This document shows positions 35,689-51,726 of a stretch of DNA of 64,000 nt, one piece after another. The number at the start of each line of letters is the position of its first letter. Within the stretch, counting starts at the first letter, position 1. Both the position numbers and the translations under genes were made by a program. The notes beneath the pieces were generated by a model. That model searched no databases. It was not told the DNA's origin and saw nothing but the letters and a program-made list of their open reading frames with translations. Source of the stretch: Brugia malayi (Eukaryota > Nematoda > Chromadorea > Rhabditida > Onchocercidae); NCBI RefSeq assembly GCF_000002995.4, contig NW_025062476.1, positions 248,001 through 312,000 of the forward strand, read 5' to 3'.

Positions 35689-36593
35689 ATGGCCGATGCT
35701 AAGAAAAGTCATGTAAATTTCATCAGCGCCACGGATGTTTTTGATCAGTGAATGGTACTTACTGGTGAATTAGTAAGTTTATGCTAATCTCGAAATTGTT
35801 GGCTTATCCCTAAAGTTGTGCAGCATATTGTGAGAGGGGAAGAGGAATCATTTTCTCATTTTCCAGACGTGTACTATTTCCGGAGAAACTGATGCATTTT
35901 CTGAAACGGAAAAACGATGGTATATCATCATCATCTGTTCTTTTGGTTTCTTTTCCGTATAAAAATTTCTTTTCCATGCTTATCAACTTTTAAATTTGAC
36001 TTGATTTTCGGATGTTCTCTTTTAGATGTAAACAGAGCTGAAGTAGGCCTTTCTACTGGCACTTATCAAATATAGATAGCATCACAATAGTTTTTCTCAG
36101 TACTAAAGGCAATTCCCTAATATTAAAATAATCGATCACAAAATAATTGTTGGTTAGTCGAAAAGATTTTTAGTGGGAAGAACGAATCAATCGTACAGGT
36201 ATGCTTTTTATATTTTCTCACCAACGAACGACAGTGATCAATGATAGTTAGGCTTGGAGTCACGGTATTGACGTATAAGTCTAGGTTAGCAACATGAGAA
36301 GACGTACAAACATTCTTAACGAGCACCAGCCCTTGGCCGAAGTTCTGATTTCTTTAATATATCGTACACTTCTTCGACATTATTCGCGGCAGACCAGAAA
36401 TGACATTTCCTGTATTGTTCTTTTAGATATTCACTTACTAACATGCTTTTAAAACTCTTTCCTTCTTGTTATCACTGTTCAGGAAATGCTGAATGACACC
36501 GAGGACTTTGCAGTTCTTCATGACGAAGCTAACAGTTCCAGTGCTCCCTATATCAAGTTGAATCCAGAAAATACAAGTTTAATTTCAATGTAG
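35689..36593 (+). CDS. Possible small uncharacterised protein (79 residues)
   Basis: Not recognised. Four plus-strand segments join with GT-AG sites and matching phase: 35689-35747 (MADAKKSHVNFISATDVFD), 35867-35919 (RVLFPEKLMHFLKRKND), a 17-nt exon 36026-36042, and 36483-36593 (EMLNDTEDFAVLHDEANSSS to SLISM and a TAG stop). The product would be a soluble 79-residue protein without signal peptide or membrane segment, basic in the middle and acidic toward the end. The amino-acid composition looks like real protein and each acceptor is a good nematode one (TTCCAG, TTTTAG, GTTCAG). The 17-nt exon is the weakest part; a different third exon is possible. Confidence 0.42.
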
Positions 36594-37498
36594 TCGATAA
36601 GGAAATATAGGGAAAGTTAATTGCATTGCTTTTGCACAGTACTTCTAAGTGCAGTAATGTTTCGGAAAGTTTCTTTCAGATTTATGTCTTTGCTTAATAA
36701 AACACCGTTCCCAACGAAGTCACTCAAAAGCCGTGATTGGTATTTCATGCCCTCACGGCCCTAAAAGCTAGGCTGAACTCATCATATACATCATATGCAC
36801 CTCTGTTCAGCTATATGTGGGCGTAAGCATTTCAGAATTCAGGAAAAAGGTGGAGTAAAAAGGCATTTCTGACTTGCTTTTCAGAAACAAAGACATTTCG
36901 ACTAATAGCAAATTTCACTAATGCGGCAGACTTCATTCGTGACAAAACCACTGCACGTATTATAGCCATTTTTGAATTTTTATTCACTCAATGCTGAGCG
37001 AGACAGAAGACTAATTTAATTAATGAAACGAAAAAATGCTTTAAATAGTTTATTCAACAAAACAACTTTTTAAAATACTGCCAAGTAAGTCATATAGATT
37101 GAAAGCAGAAAAGAAGACGCAAGGGAAAGGTCTGTCCGCGCACCTCAGTTGAAATTAATCAAAAAATTTAAGAACGTCACAAAGGAATTGTGCAACGATT
37201 GTTGCAAATATAATAATAATACATATAACCCCAACAGTAAGCACGACCAATTAATTAATCATAAATGATTACAATAACAGAAAAATATAGTTTTATGATG
37301 GTATATGACGTATGACCAAGTATGACGGACTGACACTACAAAAAGTAGCCAACGACAGGTAATGGGAACAAGTCGATGTGATGATATATTCTCCTTCCCA
37401 CAAAAAAAAAAAAAAAAAAAAGCGAAACGTAACATTCGATAAGTGTCCTCAAACCAAACAATGACATGGACAATTCTGAGCACCGATCACCAAAGGCT
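36594..37498. other. Intergenic downstream of eIF5A and of the small putative gene
   Basis: No coding signal recognised. Holds the 3' UTRs of the two convergent flanking genes. Confidence 0.4.
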
Positions 37499-38725
37499 TC
37501 ATTTTTCTTCCTTGTTCGGCATATTCTTATAACCGAGTATCGCTTCCTCACCGCAAGCAGCAACAACGAGACACTTAAAATTCATAAGCGTCACATACAA
37601 AATACTTTTTTAAACTGCTATTACTACTACAAGGCATTAAATAAATGAATTTCTTTGTAGTGCGCATACAAGAATACTATGGGCTTTCTTTCTTAGTCAA
37701 ATGGTCAAACGCTTACCAATATTCCATTCTCGTCTTTTTCATATGCCTGTTTGATTTGATCTCCCAAGTCACCCTCAGGTAACTTCAAGTCATCTTTTGT
37801 TTCACACGTATCTAGATCCATCAAGCTAACATAACCATCATCATTTATTGATAGGAGCTGCAAATGTAGTTAGCATAAATAAGAATAAACTTATTCAGTT
37901 TGAACACCGTCACTCCTAAATGTTATTTTCACATTTTGCATTGAAACTAATCATTTATTAGCTATGCAAATGTTCTACCCTGATGCAACAGAAAGTTATC
38001 GATCCTATTATATTGAAAAAAAGAAAAAAAACTGTGAATGAACCTGATATTCTTTACGCTTCACTACAGGAACATCCATATTATGAGTAGATGGACAAAT
38101 ATCTTCCAATTTCTTGCCAGTGAAGATATCCAAGCCAACAAGATGAACTTTGGCATGTCCGTGCTTACCAGTTTTTGAAGTGCTCATTTCAACAACCTGA
38201 ATACATATTAGCTTTATCTAAGTAAACATCAAAGATTATAAATTAATATCACCAATAATAATCGTATCTCCGTTAAGAAATCCCATACTGAAGTTATTTA
38301 TTGACAAAAGAGCTAGAGAGAAGATTCTTAAAACACCCTACTCTAACAATTCGAACCACCCTCCCTTCATCTCTTTTTCTCTGCAAAGAAACCAATTCAT
38401 GAAAACGGCATAAAGTTTATCGTAAATAAAACTAAAAAGGAAGAAAATTCCGAAGTTTTAACCAACTATAGTTTACTGGTGTCGGAAATTCTGAAATTAT
38501 TCACGTATACTAGAACACTCCTATTCTATTTATTTGATTGGATTAACATTACCAACCGACATGACTAACTCCTTCCATAAATTGAAAAATTATAATTACC
38601 TTGCACGGACGGCCTTTGAGCATAACGTTTTCATTTTTGCGAAGAGCAGAGCACTGCTTCGGATATGTTGTAGCAGCACCAGCATCGCCCGTATGAAAAT
38701 CGTGATCGTGTTCGTGTTCTGCCAT
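37499..38725 (-). CDS. Translation factor eIF5A (hypusine-containing)
   Basis: eIF5A relieves ribosome stalling and aids termination; it is activated by hypusine at one lysine. Four exons: 38600-38725, 38044-38196, 37717-37857, 37499-37573; 164 residues, all introns phase 0. The hypusine lysine is K53 in [13 protein letters not shown], followed by [20 protein letters not shown]. The second (OB-fold) domain has [19 protein letters not shown] and [12 protein letters not shown]. The last exon is small ([16 protein letters not shown]...KEEK) and its acceptor is TTTTAAG, which is atypical, but phase and the family C-terminus support it. C. elegans has two copies (iff-1, iff-2); which one this matches cannot be told. 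Confidence 0.94.
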
Positions 38726-40641
38726 AGCCTACAGGAGATGGCGCACTGAAAAATGTTTTGAACCATAATTTGGCGACAATCACTAATATAAAACAACAAA
38801 TTCTTAGGAAAAACATATAAACGAATCTCTGGTTGGCAAAAAAATACCTATTCTGTCTATCCACACAAATACCATCCGACAGATAATTTTTTAGAGCATA
38901 CTTTAAGTTTTATTTTTAGAGCATACTTTAAGAGCATACTACAAGGATTAGCATATAATAAAGTAGATATGACATGAGTCAAAAAAAGTGGACGATGTCT
39001 GATGAATAGAACTTCCATTCCTCATATACCTCACTTGTAAAAAACACTAAAAATACTCCACCAAATAGTTCTGAGCATGCTAATTATCAAGTTAACTTAT
39101 AGAGTCAATTATGATTAGCGGCAAAAATAATTTTCTTTACATATTTACACTGTTGCAATGTCTGACAGACAATACTGTAACCTAAATAACATTACCCATT
39201 ACATGGCAATTTTATTCTTACCAGATATATTGAATTTAAGTTCATAAGTCACGATCCCACAAATTTAACTACTTTCTAATAAGAATGATGTAACGTCAAT
39301 TGTTTACGAAACTGTGTTTGGTGGTTGAAATATATGATTCATTCCATTCACCGCAATTCACCATGACAAACAACGCACTGTCCCACTTAACCACTTTATC
39401 CATTCAAAAGGTCAAGCTTTCAGTTCTATTTATCGAATCAAGCATGACCCCAGTCAGTTCTAGCTGACACATTCACGCTAACCACGTGTTACCTTATGTT
39501 TGCTTTGCACTAGCTCAACAACTTAACAACATGAAATTCGTGTAACGAAACCATTAGGCTCACTAACACTTGAACTAAAGTCAAGAAAAAAGAGATTACT
39601 GCACAAAATAACTAGAAGTACTTACATATCTAATAAACGCGCAATGCACAGTTCTGCGTATTTATGTACGTGTGCGTGTAACTGACACAATCACGGGAAA
39701 AGCAGAGGTGGCACGTTGATCGAAGTAACGAGTTAACTCTTAGGAAGAACACGCAGTCTCAGACGATTGCTGCTCTGTTTGCATCGATTTCAGGGCCACG
39801 TCGATTTCAGGTCACGTGTCAGAGCAACACACTAGTACCAGCAGAAGCAAGGACAACAGACCCAACTGTCAGATCGAAAGAATGAAAACGAACCTCCGTC
39901 AAGCAGCCCTCCTTCTGATCCTAAACACGCTACCGTATCCCGAGGGGAATATCGCCACACTATAATGAGCCGATGTGAAGTTTGGCAGTGTTCTGCGGAA
40001 GGCGCGCTGTTTGAAGGTGGGTGGACGACGCTGTGACCTTTGCTTGGATTAGAGGACAAATCGATTGGTTGACCCGAGATATGGAGTGGTCAACGGTGAA
40101 GTACGACTGTGAGTTGAAATTTGATGAAGGAGTGGACAGTTCTATCAAGTTTGGTGTGAAAATATTGTTATTAGTTACTTGTTGCAAACTAAATTTGTAA
40201 TAAATTCATAAACAGAAGATTGCGAATCGCAAATTTTCAATTCAAACTTTGACTCTGATCAATAAAGAAGGTAGAAATTTTTTGCAAATTCATGTGAAAA
40301 AACTTTAGGAAGTATGAGAAAGTGAAGAAAATTTACTAAAATTAAAAGTTGCTTTATTTGGATTTATCAAGATGACGGCATAGCATAGTAAACAATCGTA
40401 AGAGGTGAGAGGTCAGAGGGAAGAGTAATGAACAGGAAGAGAATCGGAAAGAGCAAGGTCTCTTTAGATTCGCATTACTAGAAAAGGTCAAGGAAGAGTT
40501 GCGTCGACTTCTATTTTCTCGTCTCATTTCTTCGCTGATTACTTTCGTGCTTCACTCTCGACTCATCTACCTAAGCAAGCAGTCCACCGCGACCTGTTTT
40601 CTGTTATCTGGCCAATTCTTAGCTCACTACCGCTGGAAGCA
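38726..40641. other. Divergent upstream region of eIF5A and the LRR-Ig gene
   Basis: About 1.9 kb without a supported gene. It begins with a short local duplication (AGAGCATACTTTAAG, copies near 38893 and 38917). Minus-strand open frames at 39832-40187 lack domain features. Confidence 0.4.
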
Positions 40642-42727
40642 ATGGGCCTGTCCTGTCTTCTGGCTCTATTCTGCCTATCGGTGCTTTGCTTCCATGGCTG
40701 TGGCACCACTCCTTGTTCCGAACTGTGTCGCTGTTATTCTCGAGAAAATGTGCGTGTAATGGACTGTTCGCATTCCACGCTGCAAAGATTTGTTCCCTTC
40801 GAAACGATTCTCAACGATTCGCAGTCCTATAACTCGGCCAAACCCATCTCGAATAATTATGAATTTAGTCTTTCGGAAGTGGTAGAAGTAGACATTTCAC
40901 ACAGCAATTTGGAAAATGTCCCAAGTTTCGATGGTTTTTATCACCTAAAACGATTGAATTTGGCATATAATAAAATACGCAGTGTTTCGGATGAGGCATT
41001 GGCATCTCTAAGATATTTGGAAGAACTAAATTTATCGCACAATCAAATTTCTTACATTTCCGGAATTGCATTTAAAAGTTTGTTTTCTCTTCAAAAAATA
41101 GATCTTGGTTGGAACATGCTGAAAACTTTGTCATTTTCTCAGGACATTCCCAACCTGAAAGAGCTCTATTTAAATGATAACTTAATTGAAGATATTCTTC
41201 CGGAACTGCCGCTGAACTTTTCAAGTCTCAAAACACTTTCACTTGCTAATAACACAATATCCCACTTACAATCGAAATCACTGATGAAATGTTACAAACT
41301 AGAAAATTTGAATTTGGCTCGGAATCCTTTCCTAGAAGTACCGGCTCAAGCTCTACGTCATGTTGCATCAACATTGGTTAAGTTAAATCTCAGTTCGACA
41401 CATATTACAACAATTAGAAGTGATGATTTCGCTAACCTTCTCGTTATTCAGGAGATTGATTTGTCCAGTAAGTTTATTTGATTGAAATTTCTTACTGCAG
41501 ATAAGTCCTTGTTGTTTACCTGTGTTGAATGTGGTTATTCGTCAAACTTTGTCAAACACTTTTCTCAATTTGTTTGGAATTTCTATGCTCTCATCTAATC
41601 ACATATTTTTGTGACAAGTTGTTTTGATAGTTTGCAGTACAACTCACTTTTTACCTCTTGCTATTGCAGATACGAAAATGGCAAAGATAGAAGAGAATTC
41701 GTTCCGAAATCTTCCCAAACTGCTGCAACTTCACCTGAATGATAATCAGGAACTGAAAGAGATTCATCATGCCGCATTCCGGTCTCTACCCTCACTGCTG
41801 CTCCTTCACCTTCACAACTGTAATTTATCGTGCTTGCATGACCTCAACCCACAACTGTTCCAATCTCTTCAGCGTTTGACCCTGCATGGCAATCCACTTC
41901 TTTTTAATTGCAATCTAACATGGCTTCAGCACTTCAGACATACTACTGTATTAGACAGACAAGGAATAAAATGTATTAGTAATAGCAAAAGATATCAGGA
42001 TTTGCATACTTCCGGAAAATCTCCCCCAAGGATAGTTGGTTTGCCTGCTGCTACCGCTGTTATGGAGAGACAGAGATTAGTCCTGACTTGCAATGCGATC
42101 GGTAACCCAAGACCAACTGTCCAGTGGCGAGATCCAACGGATACTGAAACTCCAAAAGGGCAATTCTTAATTTTTGAAGAAATCAATCAGAATCAATCCG
42201 GTACCTATCACTGCTTAGCATACTCTGAAGCAGGTTCAGTTGAAGCAAAAATTTCTGTGGAGGTCATCCCTGATCTTAGATTGCAAGTATTTTCTATCAA
42301 TTCAACAGTGGCATTAGTGACCTGGAACGGAAGACTTCCGGTTATTACATCCAGACTTCGTATTCGATTTCGAGACAATTCGACAGAATTCGTGAGAGAT
42401 GCAGAAGTGGACGAGGAAAAGATAGCAGTTCGATTCTTTCGAGAAATATTTGCGGACAGTGTCGAAGTTTGCCTGCTGGATGGTGAAACGGAGTTGATTT
42501 GTGATTATTTTGATAATCGAGATGAGAAGCAAGGTAGCTTCTTGTACCTAAATCTTTTCATTATTTTATTTTGCTTCTTGCTTTGTATTTATAGTCTGAA
42601 ATCTAAGCTTAAGCAAGTAGATCGGACAGTTAAAATGATGAGGATGACAATTAATCTGGATAGGGGTCCAGTATTTTACAATTCCAACGCTTTAGCAATC
42701 GAAATTGTGAGTAGGACAGAGTTATAA
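40642..42727 (+). CDS. LRR-Ig transmembrane receptor
   Basis: Cell-surface protein likely acting in adhesion or signalling. Two exons, 40642-41467 and 41670-42727, give 627 residues. A signal peptide (MGLSCLLALFCLSVLCFHG) is followed by an LRR N-cap with four cysteines (CSELCRCYSRENVRVMDC). About eight to ten leucine-rich repeats follow up to about residue 350 (for example LKRLNLAYNKIRSVSDEALA, YLEELNLSHNQISYISGIAF), then an LRR C-cap (NPLLFNCNLTWLQHF). One Ig domain spans about 394-476 with the cysteine pair C416/C457 and the core Trp in VQWRD, then a fibronectin-III-like segment. A transmembrane helix lies at about 566-584 (LNLFIILFCFLLCIYSL), followed by a cytoplasmic tail of about 40 residues. 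The domain order matches LRIG/LINGO/IGLR type receptors; the orthologue is not assigned. Confidence 0.9.
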
Positions 42728-43089
42728 ATTGTATTAACATATACAATTTAGTTGATCATTTGTATGCAATACTTTGTTGATTTTTCATTGAGTTGTTGTG
42801 GAATCCTTTGAAATAATGAATTTATGCAAAACATTCAGAATTAAACATATTTGACAAAGTTTAGCTTTTTTTTAAGCTGGCTGATTTTTCAAAAGCTCCA
42901 TTTCAGTTGAAAAAGTCTTTGCTTGGGTAAGCAGTCCTTTTTACCTCTTTGGGAAAAGGAAAAAGTTCTCACTTATCATTGCTCGGAAGAAAGTGTTGAA
43001 ACACGTTTTAGTTACGGACAATCCTGTTAGATACATCTGCAATCGTTTGTCGCTTGCACTCCAAAAGTGATAAATAAATTAAAAATAAG

Positions 43090-43123
<34 letters not shown>

Positions 43124-44002
43124 ATATAAATTAATATATTTTTATTAATAGTTTGTTTAAAAAAAAAAAGCGAATCGAATTAAATTTCGCATTAACAAAT
43201 TTTATTTTTCCTTCTTTTTATACTGACTTATAGTTTAATTTATCAATTATCTTTTATAATCACCAATTAGCAATCTTCGTTACATTATGAATAGACCGTG
43301 TGAAATGCATTGCATTCCCTGGCAATTATTAAAGATTAATGTTTGTGAGGTGAACAAATGATAGGTGTAGATGTTTTCGATAGATATTAAAATTAAATTA
43401 TTATTATTATTATTACACAGTCTTATTCACTGAGCAACCTATAAATATAGAAATAAAATTTACAACACTAATAGATCTGATCAATATTTCGAAATTTTAA
43501 CGAATCTCTTTTTCAAATGTTCTTGGTTTATGGTTTATGTAGTTTCAAAGTATCCGAATGGATTTATCCAGTTATTGTTATGAGGCTATGAAAATTAGAA
43601 AGATGAGTTAGAAAAGAATTAGAAAAAGGTTAGCTTTTAGCTACAATGCTAAATTGAAATATACAAAGAGAGAAATTGGATTTTTCTTCGAAAATTACTT
43701 GAGTATCTCATATAAATTGAGTTGAACACCTCATAACTGTTTTAGGATTGATCAATCAAGTCAATCAATTTCAATTACGTCCAATTTGCTCAGTAATTAA
43801 TTGATTGAATATAATTAGTTTATTAATTTCACCCAGTGCAATGCTTTAGAAGACATATAGGACTGATTCCAGGTGTCTTTTGTTGAAGTTTCTGTTGAAA
43901 CAAAACTCATTTCAAAACTGAAGCTTTATCCATTAAATTGAAAAGACAATTACAATGAATGTAATTTGCATATTTGACAGTAAATTTTAAGAATGATGTA
44001 AT
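42728..44002. other. Intergenic between convergent LRR-Ig and C2H2 genes
   Basis: Very AT-rich, with an (AT)n tract at 43091-43120 and a short (ATT)n tract at 43398-43417. No gene seen. Confidence 0.5.
43091..43120. repeat. (AT)n microsatellite
   Basis: About 14 AT dinucleotides in a row, directly readable. Confidence 0.9.
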
Positions 44003-47610
<3,608 letters not shown>

Positions 47611-48735
47611 TTCCAAAACTATCTCTCCTGTATGCTAATTTTCCTTTCACCTTCACATATTTGCATAAGGTGTAAATATCTATCTTCTTCTCTTCTTTTC
47701 AATCTCTTCTTCTTCTGTGACTTCTCGAATAAGTATTTCGCTTTTCCAGTCTCGAATGTAAATTCATCGAACAATCATTAAGGTATTCTGCATTAGCTAG
47801 AAACATCACAGTCCAGTTTAGTCACAAGTTGTTTCTTTTGTGCTCATAAATTTATCGCCCCCTCTCGTTTTGATAGTGAATTTGTTTATCAAAACATTAT
47901 AAGTGTTTAGATACCGAGCGCTAGGCTCAATTGTCCATCGTTGATCAGCAATCTAAACTTTCAGATTGTAGAAGTTTGTATAGCATTAAACTAAAAAAAT
48001 TTATTTATCAACGATGACAAGGAAACAGTTTTTCTATTTTCTATATTCATTCAACAAAATCAATCTTTCGCCACTCTCTTTCATAGTTTTTGAAGAGTAC
48101 ATTTCATGGATTCCTTTGTCAGTCCGTCATCAAAAGTCACACTGAAGAAATACGTAGAACAGAGAGGATTGTATGATTCCCACAAATTACCCTTCAATAG
48201 CTATCATTAGTATATTCATAGAGCATTTGAATGTCTAGCATTTGAAGCACCTGTATAAGAATTTCATTCTCTTATGTGTTTACCTGGATTAATCGAGACA
48301 TGTATCATAAAACATGATCGAGAATTAATACTAACGGAAGTGTACGAAACACAATTTAGTCTTCAACATACTTTATGGTACACAATTTTATCATCCTTTA
48401 TTGAAATTAATCACGAAACATCTTGATAATGTCTATCGTTATCATATCAAAGGTGAAGTGACTAGCATTACTGATTAATTTACAAATGAGAAAAATCCAA
48501 GTGATACTTCCATTTCACGTTCCTCTCCTCCAGATCTGTGTGCTACGGAATCGATCTTTCAGATATGGCAGCAACAGTGTTTGGGATGGCTATCACAATA
48601 CCTGTCTCTCATATGTCACCGAACTCAAGGATTTACTTAATAAGATGACCTGAAACTTAAGAATTGGGGAAAAATCAATTGCAAATATTGGAAAAATTAA
48701 TTCTCAGGAAATAGTGGGATCGACTGCTAAAGCTA
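47611..48735. other. Intergenic between the two zinc-finger genes
   Basis: Upstream of the seven-finger gene. No coding signal or repeat was recognised. Confidence 0.4.
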
Positions 48736-51726
48736 TTATTTTAATTGATGCTGGTGCTGCGGGTGCATTTTTTTGTAGTGTGTGGCGAGATTGACCGAAT
48801 CCGTAGAAGCGTACGAGCAATGAGTACACGTGAATTTTCTTGAGAACATATCGGAAGTGTGTTTGAAGAGTACGTGCTGCTGAAGTGACCGCTCTGTTTG
48901 TCCTCTGAAATATATTTCCACTTGTTCATAAGTTGGAAACACGTAATGTCGAGAAAGGTGCTCAGAGGTTACGGACCGATATCTGCAGTGTGAGCAGGGA
49001 AAGCTCGGTTCTTCCGGTTCCGTGTGCACCACTATATGGTCCAACATTTCTTGCTGTGAATTTGTTTGCTTCTTGCACTGCGGGCACTGGTAGTTTTGGC
49101 CAGTTTTGGTATAGCATTGCAGGTGTCGGCTTATGTGCTTCTCGAGCATTGCAGGGCTCTTCGATATATGTCTGCACAGGACACACTTGCGAGAACCTAA
49201 ATGAAATAAAATTTGAAGGAAATTTCATGTCAAACAGAAAATGTCGAACAGATTTGAGTGAGAAAGAAACTTCGAAATTTAAATTTGTTTGTTACCAGCA
49301 AAAGCTTACCTAAATCAATATTTTCAGGCAATGGTACATGATGCCGATAAAATTTGTGGAAATGAATATAACGCGCTTCACGGGTGCTAAACTTGCAACC
49401 TTCTTCATCGCATCGTATTGGTGGGTTACGGTGATAAATTGTGACGTGATACGATACCGAGTTGTAGCGACCGTATACTTTTTGGCATACTGTACACATG
49501 TAGCCGGATGGAACTCTTTCAATGTATTTCTTATTTCGACACCAACCTCAATCGCTGAGCAGTTAGGAACGGTTGAGGAAGCATTACTTTCTAATCAGAT
49601 AACATCAGACATGTCTGACCGGTTTGAAGGAAAATCATTTCTCAGCTGTATCAGGAAAAAGTGTCAAAGGACAGGAAAGTACCTTCACGGTCACTGCTAG
49701 GTATAATCACTTCACTTTTCTGTTCTCCTGCATTATTACTTACAGCACGTCTTATCGGTTGACGCCACAACTCCATCTGCTCAGCAGTGCAACTTGCTGC
49801 TGGTTCATCGATAAAAGTTTGCAGTTGTGATGCCGAATCAAACTGGAAAGTTATACTTACCAAAAAGCAACAATAAACTAAAAAGGTATCAAAGACAATT
49901 TCCAGCAATCTCATAAGCCTCTACAGCAGCTTAAAAGTACCACTGAGTATTACTACACGTCCTAAGAAAGGATGAATTAAACAGTTAGCAGTGTAACTTA
50001 CTGCATGCTGGTTTCTTCTTCGGTTCTTCTCGATAACTTCCGTGGAAACGTGAGAAAACATGCGACCGTTTGGGAATAGTAAATTGCCGTAAGTCTGAAA
50101 AGGATTGATTTATGATCCAAAAAATCAATGAGTGAATTCATAAAGTAATAATGCAGTAGCTCAAACTCAAAGTGACAGAAGCGGACGCATGTCTCGAATG
50201 GGAATAGAGTGGCGGCAGTTTATGTGACACAGCAACACGAGATGACGTGACAGGAAGCAGAAGCGGTAAGAAGCGGAAACTTTGCAACAACGAGCAGTAA
50301 CGTCTTACAGTGATGCACAAGATACAAGCATCAATGACATAAGTTTCTCTGATAACTTTTATTCAGTCCAAAAGTTAGTGAAAAACTTGCGGCAAAGAAA
50401 TTATTGTTATTTGGCTTGAAACATCTAAATTTCTTACCCATTGCATACTTTGCACGACACGCTGCGTCCACTCTTTCACCACTGCAGGTGAAGTAACTGT
50501 CGGTATATGCAAATCTTAATTTCAGCACTTACAAAGACTAACTTTATCCTTTCAAACTTTCAGCAGCAGATGTTAGCAATTTTTATAGTCACTTCTGCTA
50601 CATCACTTGTTCTCTACAACTAATTGATATCATCTCTTCTTCATCCCTCAAACTAATTAATTGGACAATAAAGTCGGTGTCAAGACTAAAGCTGAGATTG
50701 TTATTTTCTGTATTTTGACTACGAACTGAACGAATGAAGTAAACTGAATCATTCGATACCTGACGAATGTATTACTGATAGCGTATCCTGTTCAGGTAAT
50801 TGCATCAGGTTAAGCACTCCATGGATTCCATATAGCATTGCTAGTCGTTTAAGCTATAAAAAGTTGGTAGTAATTAAACTTTTGAATTGCATCTGACACA
50901 TTAGCAATGCTAGAAAATTCTTTTTTTTAATTACAAAAAGAGCGAATAAAAATCATTTGAAATTTTATTGAAACTGTAAATGTTAATCTTTCCCCTTTAA
51001 AAAAAAAAAAAAAAAATGCATCTAGTAAAAGATGGAATAATGTTTTCAATATATTTTAGTTATTTTTATTTTCAAATATATTTAAAAAAAAAACTTTTTT
51101 AAAATTATTGCATTTGAAATAGCTTTGGTCATGTAGTTTGAAAGCTGCAGATTGAAGTGAATGAGCACAAAATGGCATTTCTAATAAATGTCTCTAAAAT
51201 GATTTACAATATTTGGTTCACAATTGGTTGTTTCGAGTGAACCAGTATACATGAAACTGATCAGAGCTTCTAGGCAATTGACTTCATCAATGGATTTCAA
51301 ATTTAAATTGACCTCTTGCAAACCGACCTGAAAATCTGCACATTTTAGCCTTTTTGTCTGATTATTTCAACGTTCATGTGTTAAATTTAAATTTTAACAT
51401 TTTCCATTATATATAACTGTTGACATTTAAAAAGTTCCTATATCGTCGTTCTGTCATTGCTCTCAGTGCAAATTTGGTTTAGATTCTGATGAATGCAAGC
51501 TCGAACGGATGTGCTGCACCTTTCTGATCATATCACAAGGTAGATCCTTCAGAATATTGCTGGAGCAGTGTATGATTATCTTGTGAACAAGGATGTGCTT
51601 AGTGTCACCGTCCATAGTGTCCACACGAATGCTGCAGTCGAGAAGCTCACCCCTTTGGCGACATTGATGCAATCTTCGGACTAAAGCGCTGCAGTGGTCG
51701 TGCGCCCTCAGTATTGGTGACAGCAT
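48736..51726 (-). CDS. BTB/POZ plus C2H2 zinc-finger transcription factor
   Basis: Nine exons: 51520-51726, 51208-51327, 50760-50853, 50438-50481, 50002-50094, 49683-49842, 49310-49546, 48977-49196, 48736-48904; 447 residues, all phases matching. The BTB domain covers about residues 1-140: RGELLDCSIRV, HILVHKIIIHCSSNIL, LEALISFMYTGSLE, LKRLAMLYGIHGVLNLM. A linker of roughly 110 residues follows, then six fingers: CTVC...HVTIYH, CDEEGC..., CVLC...HISRH, CPQC...HIVVH, CSHC...HVLFKH and CTHC...HYKKMH. The fifth finger is complete only if a 72-nt in-frame intron (48905-48976) is removed. The acceptor of exon 7 (ATTGAG) is unusual but the only phase-compatible one found. BTB-ZF proteins dimerise through BTB and usually repress transcription. 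Not assigned to a named gene. Confidence 0.88.

Noticed and set aside
38341..38380. Sequence resembling a tRNA B box (GGTTCGAA-like on the minus strand)
   Set aside because: No matching A box or cloverleaf stems could be drawn around it.
39832..40187. Pair of overlapping 75-codon minus-strand frames
   Set aside because: They overlap each other in different frames, lack domains and lie in the presumed promoter of the LRR-Ig gene.
48933..49700. Plus-strand frames of about 120 codons over the BTB-ZF exons
   Set aside because: Antisense of clearly supported zinc-finger exons; no domain of their own.
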